From Thozetella sp. PMI_491 (lineage: Eukaryota > Ascomycota > Sordariomycetes > Chaetosphaeriales > Chaetosphaeriaceae), in contig MU270085.1 in NCBI GenBank assembly GCA_021432635.1, positions 287,862-351,861 on the forward strand: a DNA stretch of 64,000 nt. Reading direction: 5' to 3'. Positions 48,366 through 59,600 of the stretch are shown here, in pieces. Made by a program: the position numbers and the translations under genes. The notes beneath the pieces were generated by a model that searched no databases, had not been told where the DNA came from, and saw nothing but the letters and a program-made list of their open reading frames with translations. The first letter of the stretch is position 1. Each line of letters begins with the position of its first letter.

Positions 48366-51300
48366 CGTAAGGCTTCTCTAGGTCCTCTGAGATAGTCATC
48401 ATCTCGGACGTCAAGTCTTCGGCCCGCGTCCGGGAACTTTCGAAGAGTGCGGCGCTGTAGCTGTTATCACGGCAGAGTGCCGTGTGCGCTCGACATGATG
48501 GTGTCGGGGGGTCGCGATTGGCAGGCGCAGTGACCAGAGGTTGCCTGAGGCCGGAAGAGCCTAGCCGCCTTGGTGCCTGGCCGCTCTCTTCGGTCGGGGA
48601 CCGATGCCGGATTAGTGGCCCGGCCCCACCTCGTTCTACCTCCTCCTGTTCTTTTGTAGTTATGCTGACTGGTCAATGAACGAAACCCCAAAGTTGTTGT
48701 GTGCGGCGGCTAGGGCCGGTGAGAACGGTCAGAGCTTTGGTTATACGGTCAAAATCCCTTATCAAGACACCTCTAATTCTCTGTCGTCGGTTGACGGCGT
48801 GCGCCAATCATGGCCTCCTGCGCTGATCGATGATGCATTCGATCAGAGCAGCTCTTCCCCTCCTTCAACTGGACCCTCCAAGATGTGCGATGTCTTGGCT
48901 CTCAAAATCGAGAGGCATCGAGAGAAGGGAGAGAGGCTCGGCGTAATGTTGACCTTCGGGGTCATCGGCTGCAGTAGGTGCTTCAGCCTCGACCGCGAAT
49001 CCCTCGTGGTCTGTCCAGCACTGAACCATTCCCTTGGGTCCTTCCCCAAATTCCAGGCCTCCGCTGATGAGCTGCCGCTCGGTGAACCGAATCAGAAGAG
49101 CCGCCGACATGTAGCCGCGACGTGTGGGAAGTGCCAATGCGGGGGACCTTTGTTGGTGTTGTCCTGGGATATTTTTTCTGGAGGGGTTATTTTTCGTCGC
49201 ACAATGACCAAGGCCAGGAAGCTCACAACATGGCCGGTGACGGGCCGCCTCCCGGGGATGATGCATGGATAAAGTGCCGTTAGTATCGGCAACCCCGTCA
49301 TACGCCGCGGTCGACGGTTTCCCAAGTGCTCTCACGTAGGTCCAGGATGCACTTGATGGAGTTTGAACTGTACAGTGACTAGGAAAGAGGATTGTTCATC
49401 TGTGAGCAAGAAATACACTTGTTCTCTGGTAGGGCGGAATGACTAGAATCGATATTTTAGGCAGCCTTGCTTGTTACTTGCGGCGGCGCGCTTCCGGCCG
49501 TTGCAGGGCGAGTTCCATCCCCCCATCCCCCCATGCTCCATGCCCCAGACAGCGGGATGTAGCAATCGAGAGGCCCTTCCCCCGCTACATGCTCCCATGA
49601 AGGAGGAGGTTCCACAGGGCGGCGAGGCAAAAAAGAAATCACCCCATATCGGCATGACGGCGGTGGTCATTCTTGATGGTGGTCATGAATGAGCTGCACC
49701 CGCGGTCCGGATCAATTTCTCTCAGGCCGTTTTACGACAAGTGATAGGAGGGTTCAGCTGAAAGGGCGGGAGGGAGGGGAACCCATTGTGGCCTTCCACG
49801 TGGGGACTTCCCAACGTCCATCGTCCCGACAGACCGTTACCACCCCTTGTGCCCCTTGACCGTCGACCTATCGGGGTCGCAACTGCAATGCCAGTCGGTT
49901 GCACCGGAGCAGGGATTGATATGCGCCCAGGCCGGCGGTAGAGGGGAGAATGGCACTCAACTAATATATATCCCAGGCCGGCGGCAGGCATGTCGGAGGG
50001 CGGTTCTGTGCTCCTCGGCGTCTCAAATCCGGAATTGCGAGCGCATATCCTCGGCGCCACCCGCGGCACTTGGACGGCCAAGAGGACAGGGGGCACACAT
50101 GGAGATCCATCACCACGCGGCCACCACGTCGGTAGCGCGGCTACCTGCCTAGTAAGGCCGTAACATGCCCACGACCCGGGTATCTATCGCTTACCAGTCC
50201 CAGCCTCAGTCCCAGCCCTTAGAACCTAGGCCTGTCGCCGGCAGCCAAGGCCGGCGGAATTCGCCCTGTCAGTCTTCGGCAAATCATCCACGAGCCTTCA
50301 CCGTCACCGAGCCGTGCTGAGGGCGTCTTCACGATCGATTGGCCCGTCCGGCCACTGTTTCCCATCCTCTCCCCCATACCATAGAGGGGTTCCTATGTAC
50401 CCTACGAACAGGGCGTGGGTAGCTGCCTATTTGGGCATGGAAGACGTGCAATTCCCAAGCCAGGCTCTCGTTTCTCGCCGAAGGAATTTCCATCGCCCCT
50501 CAGTCCAGCTGCCCCAGCCGTCACACCACGGTCGGTGTGCAAGAGTGCGGAATTTGGGAAACAGCTGCCCGCGATTGTCCCGGGACTAGCTCTCGCCTCT
50601 CAGGTTGGGGGACAGACTAGGCAACGACCTTGCCCACAGCCAAAACCAGCCGGCGGCAGGCTGGCGGTGGACCCAGACCTACGCAGGGACGAGGCTCCGG
50701 CTGACCTTGATACGCTGCAGTCGAGGTGGGAACCCAGCGACCGGGCCGCTGGAATCGGCCACCTGGGCTTGCAGGAGACGTCAGATGAGATAATCCCCTT
50801 GCATCATGCCAAAAACAAATCCCAAGGATGCTAGGCAAAGTCGGGATGCGCGTTTGGGGTCGCGTTGTAGATCAAGAGGAACCATCTCGTGAAACCGCCC
50901 CAGGAGAGGGGGGGCGTAACTTGTGGGCAGAGGGGGCCATGAGGCTCTGTTGTTGGGACCAAGCGGCCTTGCAAGGTAGCCCCCTTCCCCCACAGAAGAG
51001 AGCCTCCCTCTTCCGTTGTCCGTCTCCCTGTCTTGCCCTTGCCGCCCACCAAAGGCTCCTCCCGCGAGGAGGAGCGCAACGGCCACGACAAGGCCGGCTG
51101 GATGCACGCGGCTCCGCTCCGCCACGCCACGGGCATCCATGCCCAGAATCCCGCGTCGGTGGGGAGAGGTGGTCACGACTCACCGTGTTCCCTTGCGCGC
51201 CCGAGGTCGTCACTCCAGGGATTCACATGAGGGGGTGGGTTCGTCGTCAGCAGACAAGGCTAGGGAGTCGGGTGGGTTTTTTTTTTTCCAACACTTCCCG

Positions 51301-51956
51301 TCCCACCACACCGGCCTTAGGCAGGTTTCATTTCCATATTCGTTCCTGGAAATCAGCGCGGTAGTGCTCTCAGCTCGTGACGACAGCCATTCACCAAGCC
51401 AGGACTGGGATCTTTAGGGTCGCATCCGTCACACCGCTTGGCAGGAAGGCCGTCCTCTGCCCTTTTGGGGCGTTACTGTTGCCCTCCGGGGGAGGCACCC
51501 TAGACTTCCTGCCGGGACCGTCACTCCAGGCCCGGTGAGGTGGTGGACAGGCCGTCAGGTTTTTCATCGCGTGCCCCCCTGCCCAATTTCCCGTGCCCAG
51601 TTACCGGGCTATTTTGAATTATTCCAGAAGGAGTGGCTAGGGCTTCGGAATCACACATTCGTTTCGAACCAAGCCCCTTTTCGCAAACCGCCTTGGCGAC
51701 CTCTCAAGAGTCATCACCCACGGGCATGGGGTACCCATCGGCAAATGATTTGTACCTTCTCCCTGCTTCGAGATAATGGCTGTGGCTCTAAGCCCCGGCT
51801 ATGGGGGCCATGTGCTAGAGTAGTACCGTTTATTGTGCGCAACTCGACCGGCAGCGAGGTATTGATACCCTTGTCCCCGGCAAGCCGAAGTGCCCGGTGC
51901 GGCTCCGCGAAGCGTAGAACCAGCAGGAAAAGGCTACCCGTGCCCTCGCCATCCTC
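48366..51956. other. Divergent intergenic region left of the acidic Cys-knuckle locus
   Basis: The left end is the pol eta promoter. No convincing gene is seen except a candidate small frame at 48865-49110 (-). Other frames up to 198 codons overlap on both strands and look like GC-rich background. A 10-nt T run lies near 51279-51288. Confidence 0.35.
48865..49110 (-). CDS. Possible small protein, 81 aa, unassigned
   Basis: From the ATG at 49110 the frame reads MSAALLIRFTERQLISGG and ends in QDIAHLGGSS. Its composition (many Glu, Gly, Leu; few Arg and Cys) is more protein-like than the surrounding chance frames, and codons lean to G or C at the third position. It resembles no family I know. 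It may be a real microprotein, a last exon or chance. The plus-strand frame across it (48676-49272) looks less natural. Confidence 0.22.
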   Translation of the reverse strand: MSAALLIRFTERQLISGGLEFGEGPKGMVQCWTDHEGFAVEAEAPTAADDPEGQHYAEPLSLLSMPLDFESQDIAHLGGSS

Positions 51957-51963
51957 TATAAAG
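51957..51963 (+). promoter_or_regulatory. TATA box upstream of the acidic Cys-knuckle locus
   Basis: TATAAAG lies about 215 nt before the first open codon of the acidic frame. It is followed by a C/T-rich leader (about 52045-52105). The small Cys-knuckle gene at 61.4 kb has the same arrangement, with its TATA about 190-200 nt before the ATG. Confidence 0.4.
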
Positions 51964-52173
51964 TCATGGCAAAGGCTCATGATTGTCGGCTCTGACTCTT
52001 GACTTCAGCTCGGGGCATCTGCGCAGTCATTCGAGACAGCCTATCCACACTTTGCCTTCCCTTACCCCTCTCCTCGTCTCCCTTCCTCTCCTGCCCCTTC
52101 GAGAGCCAGCGGGCCTCGATCCCCATATCACCATTGTACTTGTCATAAGACGTGAGGCACTTCCGAAATGTAG

Positions 52174-52608
52174 GCCCCCCACCTCTACCGTGCTCTGCCG
52201 CCCTCGCATGCTCAACTGTATGAGGGTAGGGCGGATGAGAACAATGACCACTCCGGCAAACCCGACACCTCGGTCCTCGACCCTGAGCCTACTGAAGACA
52301 GGAACGACGATGTCGACGAGGACGAAGTAGACGAAGAGGACGACGAGAATGACGAGGACGGAGAGGACGACGAGGACGAAGACGCTGACGAAAGGGAGTT
52401 GGACCCGGAAGACGAGGAGTTGGACCCGGAGGACGAGGATGTGGACCAAGCACCCCCGCATGAGGATCCAACACCAAGGGCAGGGGAATGGTACTGTTGT
52501 AATGGCGAAAGCAATACTTGGCACTATAACACCTATGCGACGACCGGGACGGAGTACCCAGCCTGTACGACGTGCCAACACAGGTTCTGCGGGACGTGTA
52601 AGGAGTAG
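52174..52608 (+). CDS. Acidic protein with C-terminal Cys/His knuckle; start unresolved, possibly a pseudogene
   Basis: The frame is open from 52174, after a TAG, to the stop at 52606-52608. It encodes a long D/E-rich region (DVDEDEVDEEDDENDED and onward, about 52300-52450) with repeated DPE units. The C-terminal module is EWYCC, followed by C-x2-C-x-H-x2-C-x2-C (codons at 52564, 52573, 52579, 52588 and 52597) and KE. No in-frame ATG precedes the acidic region; the first is at 52399, leaving only 69 residues. Either a short 5' exon joins in, or the start is lost. The first knuckle reads CCNG where the related gene at 61.4 kb has CCKC, so one Cys is missing. The zinc-binding role is inferred from Cys/His spacing; no function is known to me. 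Confidence 0.5.
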   Translation, partial: APHLYRALPPSHAQLYEGRADENNDHSGKPDTSVLDPEPTEDRNDDVDEDEVDEEDDENDEDGEDDEDEDADERELDPEDEELDPEDEDVDQAPPHEDPTPRAGEWYCCNGESNTWHYNTYATTGTEYPACTTCQHRFCGTCKE

Positions 52609-55269
52609 TTCGCCCAAGGCGAGACAGCAAACTGGCCGGTGGGCTCTAGGAGGCACGGCGATTATGGTAGATGCGAAAGATCCTAAGCGGCCATGAGATT
52701 GGATCTAAGGTGGTGCGGAGGAGAAAAGGCAGAGGCGGACACAGATGCCGTGGCCGGGATGCCAGATGTACGATTATGTCTAGCGATCGCGGCTCCTCAA
52801 GACACTCGCGTACACCATTTGTCCTTGTTGACTCCCCTATATTGTGGCGTCGTAAGCATCGATAGTGTCTATGTGGTCCTAGAGATCAGTTCCCTTGTGT
52901 GCTATTTAATTCCCCTCTTTAGTTCCAGCCAAAGACTGACCAGTCCGAACTCACTTGCAAAACAGGCCCAATTTCCTCGCCATCTCACCGTAAAGCAGCT
53001 TCTTGGAAGCAGACAGGGATATGCTGTGGGTGAAGCTTCCACTCACGGCCACCCTAGCTCGCGACGTCGACAGTGCGCAGGGGTATGTGGCCAAACAAAG
53101 TTGGGGTCGGCGGACATCGCTGATGTGCTCCAAATAACAGCGTCGGGCTCGCGCTACGGCGGCTCGGCGACTATGAATTGCGGCCCAGCATTTGAGTTGC
53201 GACCCAGGCGGAATAGTTTGGGGCAAGAAAGAGAAAGGTAGGAGCGGACGTATATTTAATACGCTCCAGGAAAGGGAGAGACGAATGAGCCGCGAAGAAA
53301 CAGCACCGTCGAGATGATCAGGCAACCAACTCTTCAGCCGCCTCCGCGGCCCAGCAGGAGGGATAGGGACCATGGACACGGCATGCTGCGGCAGCCCTAC
53401 CTGCCGGCACCAGGGACATGGACGATGGATGGGTCTGGGGTCCGACCACACCTGACCAGCCCGACGGGGTCGAGCAGGGCTCGGGTATCTTCATTTCGGG
53501 ATCCCGGCTGAATGCCCCCGCGGTCTCGGGCACACCTCGACTTGCTTTCATGGCCAGGGAAGCAGGGGCTGATCCGACACAATGGAGAAAATGGGGGAGG
53601 GGTGGTTCCAGACTGAGACGAATGTTCCGCGGCCCAATCCTGGTGCGCTCGATGACTCTGGGATAAGAGAAAGTGCGGTTTTTTCAGCGCCTCTATGGGC
53701 TGAAGAGCGAGAGGTCGGCAATGCAGCGGCTCGGTGGAGCCCGAGGCAGTCTCTCGCTCGTCGACCAGGGTTGCCCGAAGGGGGAGGTGTGATGGTGGTT
53801 GGAGTGCGACTGGCGCACCGACCGGGCGCCTAGTCGTCTGTTTGCAAGTCGGTAGAATCAAGGTGGTAGGTATAGGCGGGGAAAGGCAGTAATCAAGCAA
53901 ACGTGGCCATGGTCAGAGCTGCTGCTGTTGAATTAGACTTGCCCAGGGGGTACCATGGATCCCCTGTCTAGCGAAGTTGGCCCCCGGACTCCCCCTAGGC
54001 CGATGGAGCGGCAGGCCGCCTTGACCCAGCGCACCATGGTATATGGTATAGCATGCTGGAAAGATGGCCCCTAGTTACATATACTCTCCAAGTCACCCAC
54101 ACTACCTGTGAGCCTCCCGGTTCGCCGCACCGTATTGCGTAGAGCCTACATATACTAGCTTTGGCGATTTCAGCCACCCTACCTTGGCCTCGCTGTTTAC
54201 TCCGCAACTAATCGTGTAACTTCGGCCCCGCCGGAGCCCTTGCGAAAAGCCCTGGTCGTCTCGAGGAAGTTGACATGAGAATTCACAATGCCGAGCACTT
54301 CATATCGGCGAGGAAGATGGTAAATACTTTGGTTCCCGCGCCAAGGCCGCCATTCCGACCTGGAAGGTTTCCGTGGCCGCCTGCAGAAGGAATCCTGACC
54401 CACGAATTATAGTTTTCGGTTCTCTGCCTTGCAGAGCTCTGCTTGCGCCCGGCTTTAGCGAGAACCCTCCACCGCATATCTGTCGCTTTCTGCTGCCATA
54501 CCAGCCCGCTCTTTTCCTTCTTCATAGAGCTCAAGCTCAACCCTTTCAATACAGTTCTATGCCATACCGAACAACCTCATTGCCCCCTTAGCTCTTGATG
54601 TTCTCCCGATCGACACCGAGTAGTGAACTCAAGCACAAGAGGGCTTAGGGGGCATCCCCCTCCCCCCCCCGTGGGCAAAAATTGCTTAGAGAACCCGCTA
54701 CGCGCAGGTAGGCTTGCATAGCCTGCGCGCAAGCTAGGCTGTTAGCTAGGCATAGACAGTTAGGTAGGTTGGCCTATTGAAGAGGATACGAAGGATCGAT
54801 TATCATGCCAACTCTTCGCGCGTTTCGCCCTCCCCCCCTCTGCTGTGACCAAGAAGAGCAGTGCGCCAGTTGAAAAATAAAAGAAAGGCATGCTAGTTCC
54901 GACTCCGACAAAATGCATTCGTTTAATTATTAAGTACTACAGGAGAACAATCGCAATATAGACAGGGTATCTCTGCGTTCCGCCCTTCTTACTCGCTCTC
55001 CCCTCTCTACACATCACCCGGCTTGTCCAGAGCCGACCTTATCCACCTTGTAAACAATCACACCCGGAAAAGGGTGTAACACACACAACAAGAAGAAAAA
55101 AAGACAGAGGACGAAGGAATTGACCTGCCTTGCGTCCTATGTGCCTTTACCCGTGTATGTAGGAAGCACCATTTACGCCGTGTCTGCCTGTCTCCCATTT
55201 GCCTGTAGACGTGCGCTCCCGCCCCCTTTCCCCCCCCGGCGTGCAAGTATTTAGCTCAGCCGAGATTGC
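52609..55269. other. Intergenic DNA between the acidic locus and the palmitoyltransferase
   Basis: A 182-codon frame (52693-53241, +) and others are open but show no domains. The last few hundred bases should be the 3' UTR of the palmitoyltransferase gene on the minus strand. The stretch around 54.6-55.0 kb is AT-richer. Confidence 0.35.
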
Positions 55270-56667
55270 CTATCTCGGGCGTTCAGTCTGTCGGTCAGGT
55301 GGCTCGGGGAGCCCGTATCTTGCTCTGAGTTGGTAGTATAGCGGCCCCATTTCATAGAAACTTTCGTTATTTTCGTAACCCACGCAGGGTGACATCTTGA
55401 CAGGGAGGAGCCAATCAAAGGGGGTGTTTCCCATGACCGACTTCCAGTTGCGATACGGTCCCAAATCCCACGGATTCTCGCCCATATCGGTCCTTACGAT
55501 GGCATAGCTCCGTGTGGCCAGCATATCCCGCGCGGATAACTCAGCTGTTTGGGTAACATGCGGTGGGTGCGGAAGCGGGTAGGTAATGGTGCTGTACCCA
55601 GCTCGCGGGGGCGTATCTCGCGGTATCCGGATGGCTAGCTGGTGAACAATGGACCTCTGCCTAAGCACGTCCACATTGGTGAGATTAATCAGGGCGTAGC
55701 GCATCGAAGTCAGTGTCATTGAGCTCGTAAATAGGCCGAAGAAGCCGGCGATCACAAGGATGGCGACCAAGTCCCCGGGCATAGGTAAACCTTCATCTAG
55801 CATTCCCTTGAGCGAGAGGGCTGTCGCGGTCAAGGTTACGATGCAAAAAAGCGACGTATAGAAGACAAATTGCACAAAGAACTTGAAGGCTGCAGGCGAA
55901 AGGGTCAGTGGGAAAAGTTCTCGGGGCAGTCGGCGGCGGCGCCGCCTAGGGCCTCCACTCACAGGTTTCAGAGACAATACCACCAACCCAAGGGCAATAG
56001 TGGTCCATCTTGCGCACGCATCTATTGAGCTCTCGACTGTGGTGCGCACGATCTGGCTTCCACGCGCGGCAGGCGCTGCAGTAGCGAGGCCGCCCGTCCG
56101 TATCGCATACGAAGACGTCCTTGTTGTAAAACTGCTCCAGGCCAGGGCTGTCGGGATCAAGGTCGGGGTTGTTCTGGGCCCCCGAGGCGGAATGGTCATC
56201 GGTGTCGGGGCCGGGGTCGTACTGGAGGGCTTCGATATCACCGCTCGCCGGGCCACCCGATTCGGTTCGGGTGCGCCTGGTGCGCACACTGCGACGAACC
56301 TTGGAGCGAGCTTCCTCGGCGCCGGGGCCGAGTGGCACCAGCCCCGGGTTGGTCTTGATGACCAGAAGGAGACGTAGGTAGGTAGCCATCATAGCGAGCA
56401 AGAAGACGAAGAAGAGGGCGAGGATGGCTGCGGCGATGCCGCCTCGGTGTTGGAATTTGAGGAACCATTGTACTGCCGGACCTAGTGTCAGCTCCGGTCG
56501 GGACGTCTCACTTGAACAAGGCGTAGGAATCCGGCCCGGGGCACGTTACCGCAGGCACGTCTGACGACGACATAGGTGGCAAAGCCAACACAGCCGGCGA
56601 GCACCAGTGGAATGATTCGCGTGGCCCAGCGCGTAGAGGCGCGCACGCTGCTTGCCCTCGAGGTCAT
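55270..56667 (-). CDS. PFA5: DHHC-type palmitoyltransferase, Pfa5-like
   Basis: DHHC enzymes attach palmitate to Cys residues of membrane proteins through an acyl-enzyme intermediate. Three exons, 56667-56550, 56481-55963 and 55889-55270, join in phase to give 418 aa. Transmembrane segments lie at about residues 18-35 (IIPLVLAGCVGFATYVVV) and 54-72 (GIAAAILALFFVFLLAMMA), and two more follow the catalytic domain (FYTSLFCIVTLTATAL; LVAILVIAGFFGLF). The Cys-rich domain runs from about 165 to 205: RYCSACRAWKPDRAHHSREL, then RCVRKMDHYCPWVGGIVSET. The active-site motif is DHYC (199-202) rather than DHHC, and HHS replaces the usual HHC. Both changes are known in the fungal Pfa5 group, which is why I assign it there. 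Between the second membrane segment and the Cys domain is an acidic, Pro-rich insertion (about 100-155). It ends in a soluble tail with a PFDWLLPV segment. Confidence 0.9.
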
Positions 56668-59600
56668 GTTGGCGTGGCCTCAAGCTTCATTGTTAGCACC
56701 CGGGTCGTTTCGAATCTGGGCCCAGCGAGTGCGGGGGGCGTGGTCGAGATGGAAAGCAACGAGTTGGCGCCTCAAGGAGGCCGACGGCCGGGATTGAGGG
56801 CCCTGCACGCAAGCCAGACCGTTCCGCCGTGTCGCGAATACGGCGCGCCTTGGCGATACGAAATGATGGGTTCGATTGCCTTGCTGCTGCTTCGGTGGAG
56901 CAGTCGCGATTTCTTTGTCCAGGTCCTCCTTTTTTCTACACAGCTATGCCGGATCGCCGGGGCGGAAGATGGGGCGGCAGATGACGTTAAGATTGGCGTT
57001 TCCCGTTCAGTTGAAACGGGCCACTTTTTAGCCTCAGGCATCACTAGCTTGGCACCGCACGTGTACTTGAATACATACTGTAACTAATGGCAATATCTTA
57101 CCGACAATGTGGATACCCCTTGCAACTGGCCGGCTTTGCAAGGGACGCTAAGTTATATTCTATCCAATCAGCGCTTACTACTTAGTACTTTGGTACGCCC
57201 GCTTCGACTTGCCACGCCAGGACCTTACCTTACCTTAGGCCGTTAAGGCAGGTACGGCGACCGGAAACATGAGCTCTTGCCGAGGCATGGCTTCCATTCC
57301 TTCGTATGTTTGGCGGATTTTCAACTTTGAGTCATTTTGCTATCTTGCACCACACTCCAAAGAGTCAGTACCGACAAGCTGGAAATTGGAGCGGAAGCGG
57401 CCGAAGGTCTCACCGAGCTTAGGTCTACGCCCACCGCGACGGGCCGTCAAGGATCCACGGGGTCTACTGACAGTCTGCCCACCCGCAGCCAGCCTTTGGG
57501 CATCGCACCTCTCCCATGGCAGGGGAACTAACGTGGTGGTGTGCACGCGAGAAGGGCGTGCAAAAACGGCCAGCCAAACAGATCCGTCCGCCAGTACAGC
57601 TGCACGCAGTCTTGAGGGCACAAGAGACCATCGAAACCTCTTCTTTTGGTCACGATAGGTCCGGAATCTAGAGATAATCCCCAGTACAGGCGCGTCTTGA
57701 TTGGGCGGGTTCGGGGCATCGGGCTCGGATATGGCGGCCAGACAGCTCTAACGTCCTGGCTACGCTTCGACTTCACCCAGCTTCCCACGCATCTTCCCAC
57801 GTGTCAATGACGGCGCACATTTATCGGATGTGCCCTTTCTTCAGCCGCAAAAAAAAAAAAAAAAAAAAGAAGGTGGGTAGGGAGGGGCTTCAACAGGTTC
57901 CCAGACTTGGTCCGATGACCAGGCAGTCTCAGCCCAAACTGGCGGCATGTCGAAGTGACATCTCGATGGCCAGCGACAAGAGTACAGCGGAAGCCAGCTG
58001 CCACCACGGGGATTCTCTGGCGGTCTCTAGCACCGAGGTTAAACACGCGACCAGGAGAGCTGTATCCTTCCAGCGCGGCAGTTACCAGAGGCTCTGCCAG
58101 AGAGCAGTGGTCTGGCTAATTTCGACATTTGGTATTACATGGCCCACCTGAGAACTGAGATTTCCAGGAAAGGTTGGGATACCGAGATCCTCGAGTCAAA
58201 GGAGTCGAACCAAGCATGAAGATCGCTAAAGGGCGTTGAAGCGATCCAGCCGAGCCCTACGTCCGGATTCAAATCCAAGGTTAGGATGCCGAGACACATT
58301 TCACGTACCTTGCCGTCACGCTTCTCAGCTAGCCAGGCAGCCTCGCAGGAGGCTAGGGCAGGTCATCCATTCTGCTGGCAACATGGTGTCCCGTTGAAGG
58401 CTTTGGTTGGGTCCTGACCACAGGACATGGTTTAGGTGAGGCTCTTTTGCAGAGCCTCAACTGACCTACAAGGTATAAAGGTATGCGGCACCTTCCCTTC
58501 CGCTGAAGAGTGAGACGACGCCGGCGCCGATAACTCTCGATCTACGCATCGACGTAGCGTGGACGTGCTCCCAGAAGACCAACAATTCCGCGTCCTAAGA
58601 CCACGCGAGTTCGACTCATTCCAAGACGGATCACAGGCAAGAACACTCACCTACCGAACCTAGTCTTGGAGGTTCAGACAACCAAGCCCGCTCACCGGCT
58701 CTCCTGAGGTGAGGTTTGGAAGAGCGGCAAGTCGAGGGATTTTTCTTGGTCAATACCGAGCAGGTTGACAAGCTTCACGGTGCGAGATATGGCGATGCCG
58801 CTTCCCCATCTCTGCCAGCAATATCTGCTGGTCCCTTCTCTGGTTATCCCTGGAGACAGAACGGGGCTCTTTCCGCGCGGCGATTATCTTCTTTCTGCAG
58901 TCTGGCCTTAACATCATCGTTCATCTGTGGCAAGGTGTGCTCCCTATCGGTCGGTAATGAGGACGGTGTTGTGGCATGGGCGATTACGGCCAACGCGACT
59001 GTCACTGAACGGTTTACTGCTTAGTCAATGCTGCTGCTGCCAGCGCCGCCGCCGCACTACTACCTCCTCTTCCTGCTTTTGCTCCTACCTTTTTTCCTTC
59101 TCTCTTCCCATTACCACTCCCTGTGCCCTCCTCGCTCGATCGCCGTTGACCGCCTCGGCAGCGATGGTCGTTTGCTGGACACCAGCGGATTGACGAAGAG
59201 CGCGATCCGGCCGTACAGGAAGGACACTGGGGGATTTCTTCTCTCGCGCAATCTACTGCCAATGCGGCTCTGCAATCGAGTCATCGCCCCCGCCCGGTTT
59301 TCTCCATCATGTTGCTGGGTATTACGGTGTTGCGTTGCGCTGCACCCTGCACGCCCCGGGAGTTGGACGCGGGTCGACCTCCATCGCACCTATTCCGACA
59401 CTATCCATCGAATAGCACAGCGAGGATGTCTAGTGCTCCAGGCCAGTGACTCAGAGCGCGACTGTGACGGCACGTCTGCGAGTCGACAGAGTCAAGGCAG
59501 CAACGGGGGGCTGTTCACGGCCTAGGCACGGAGAGTAAGGCTCCAGCCCGCCCAGCCGCCCCGCTAGTGCCCTCCTACCGGCGCAGTCGAGACGCCGTCA

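Noticed and set aside
48676-49272. 198-codon plus-strand frame
   Set aside because: No domain is seen and the composition is less natural than that of the opposite strand. It begins in the likely upstream region of pol eta.
52045-52110. C/T-rich stretch as a coding low-complexity segment
   Set aside because: It is better explained as a leader pyrimidine tract between the TATA box at 51957 and the acidic frame.
58205-58275. tRNA-like T-arm sequences (GTCGAACC, GATTCAAATCC)
   Set aside because: The closing stem pairs do not form, and no acceptor or anticodon arms could be built around them.
58515-58663. Protein-like stretch VLPEDQQFRVLRPREFDSFQ
   Set aside because: It is a short frame with a stop immediately upstream, no ATG and no partner exons.
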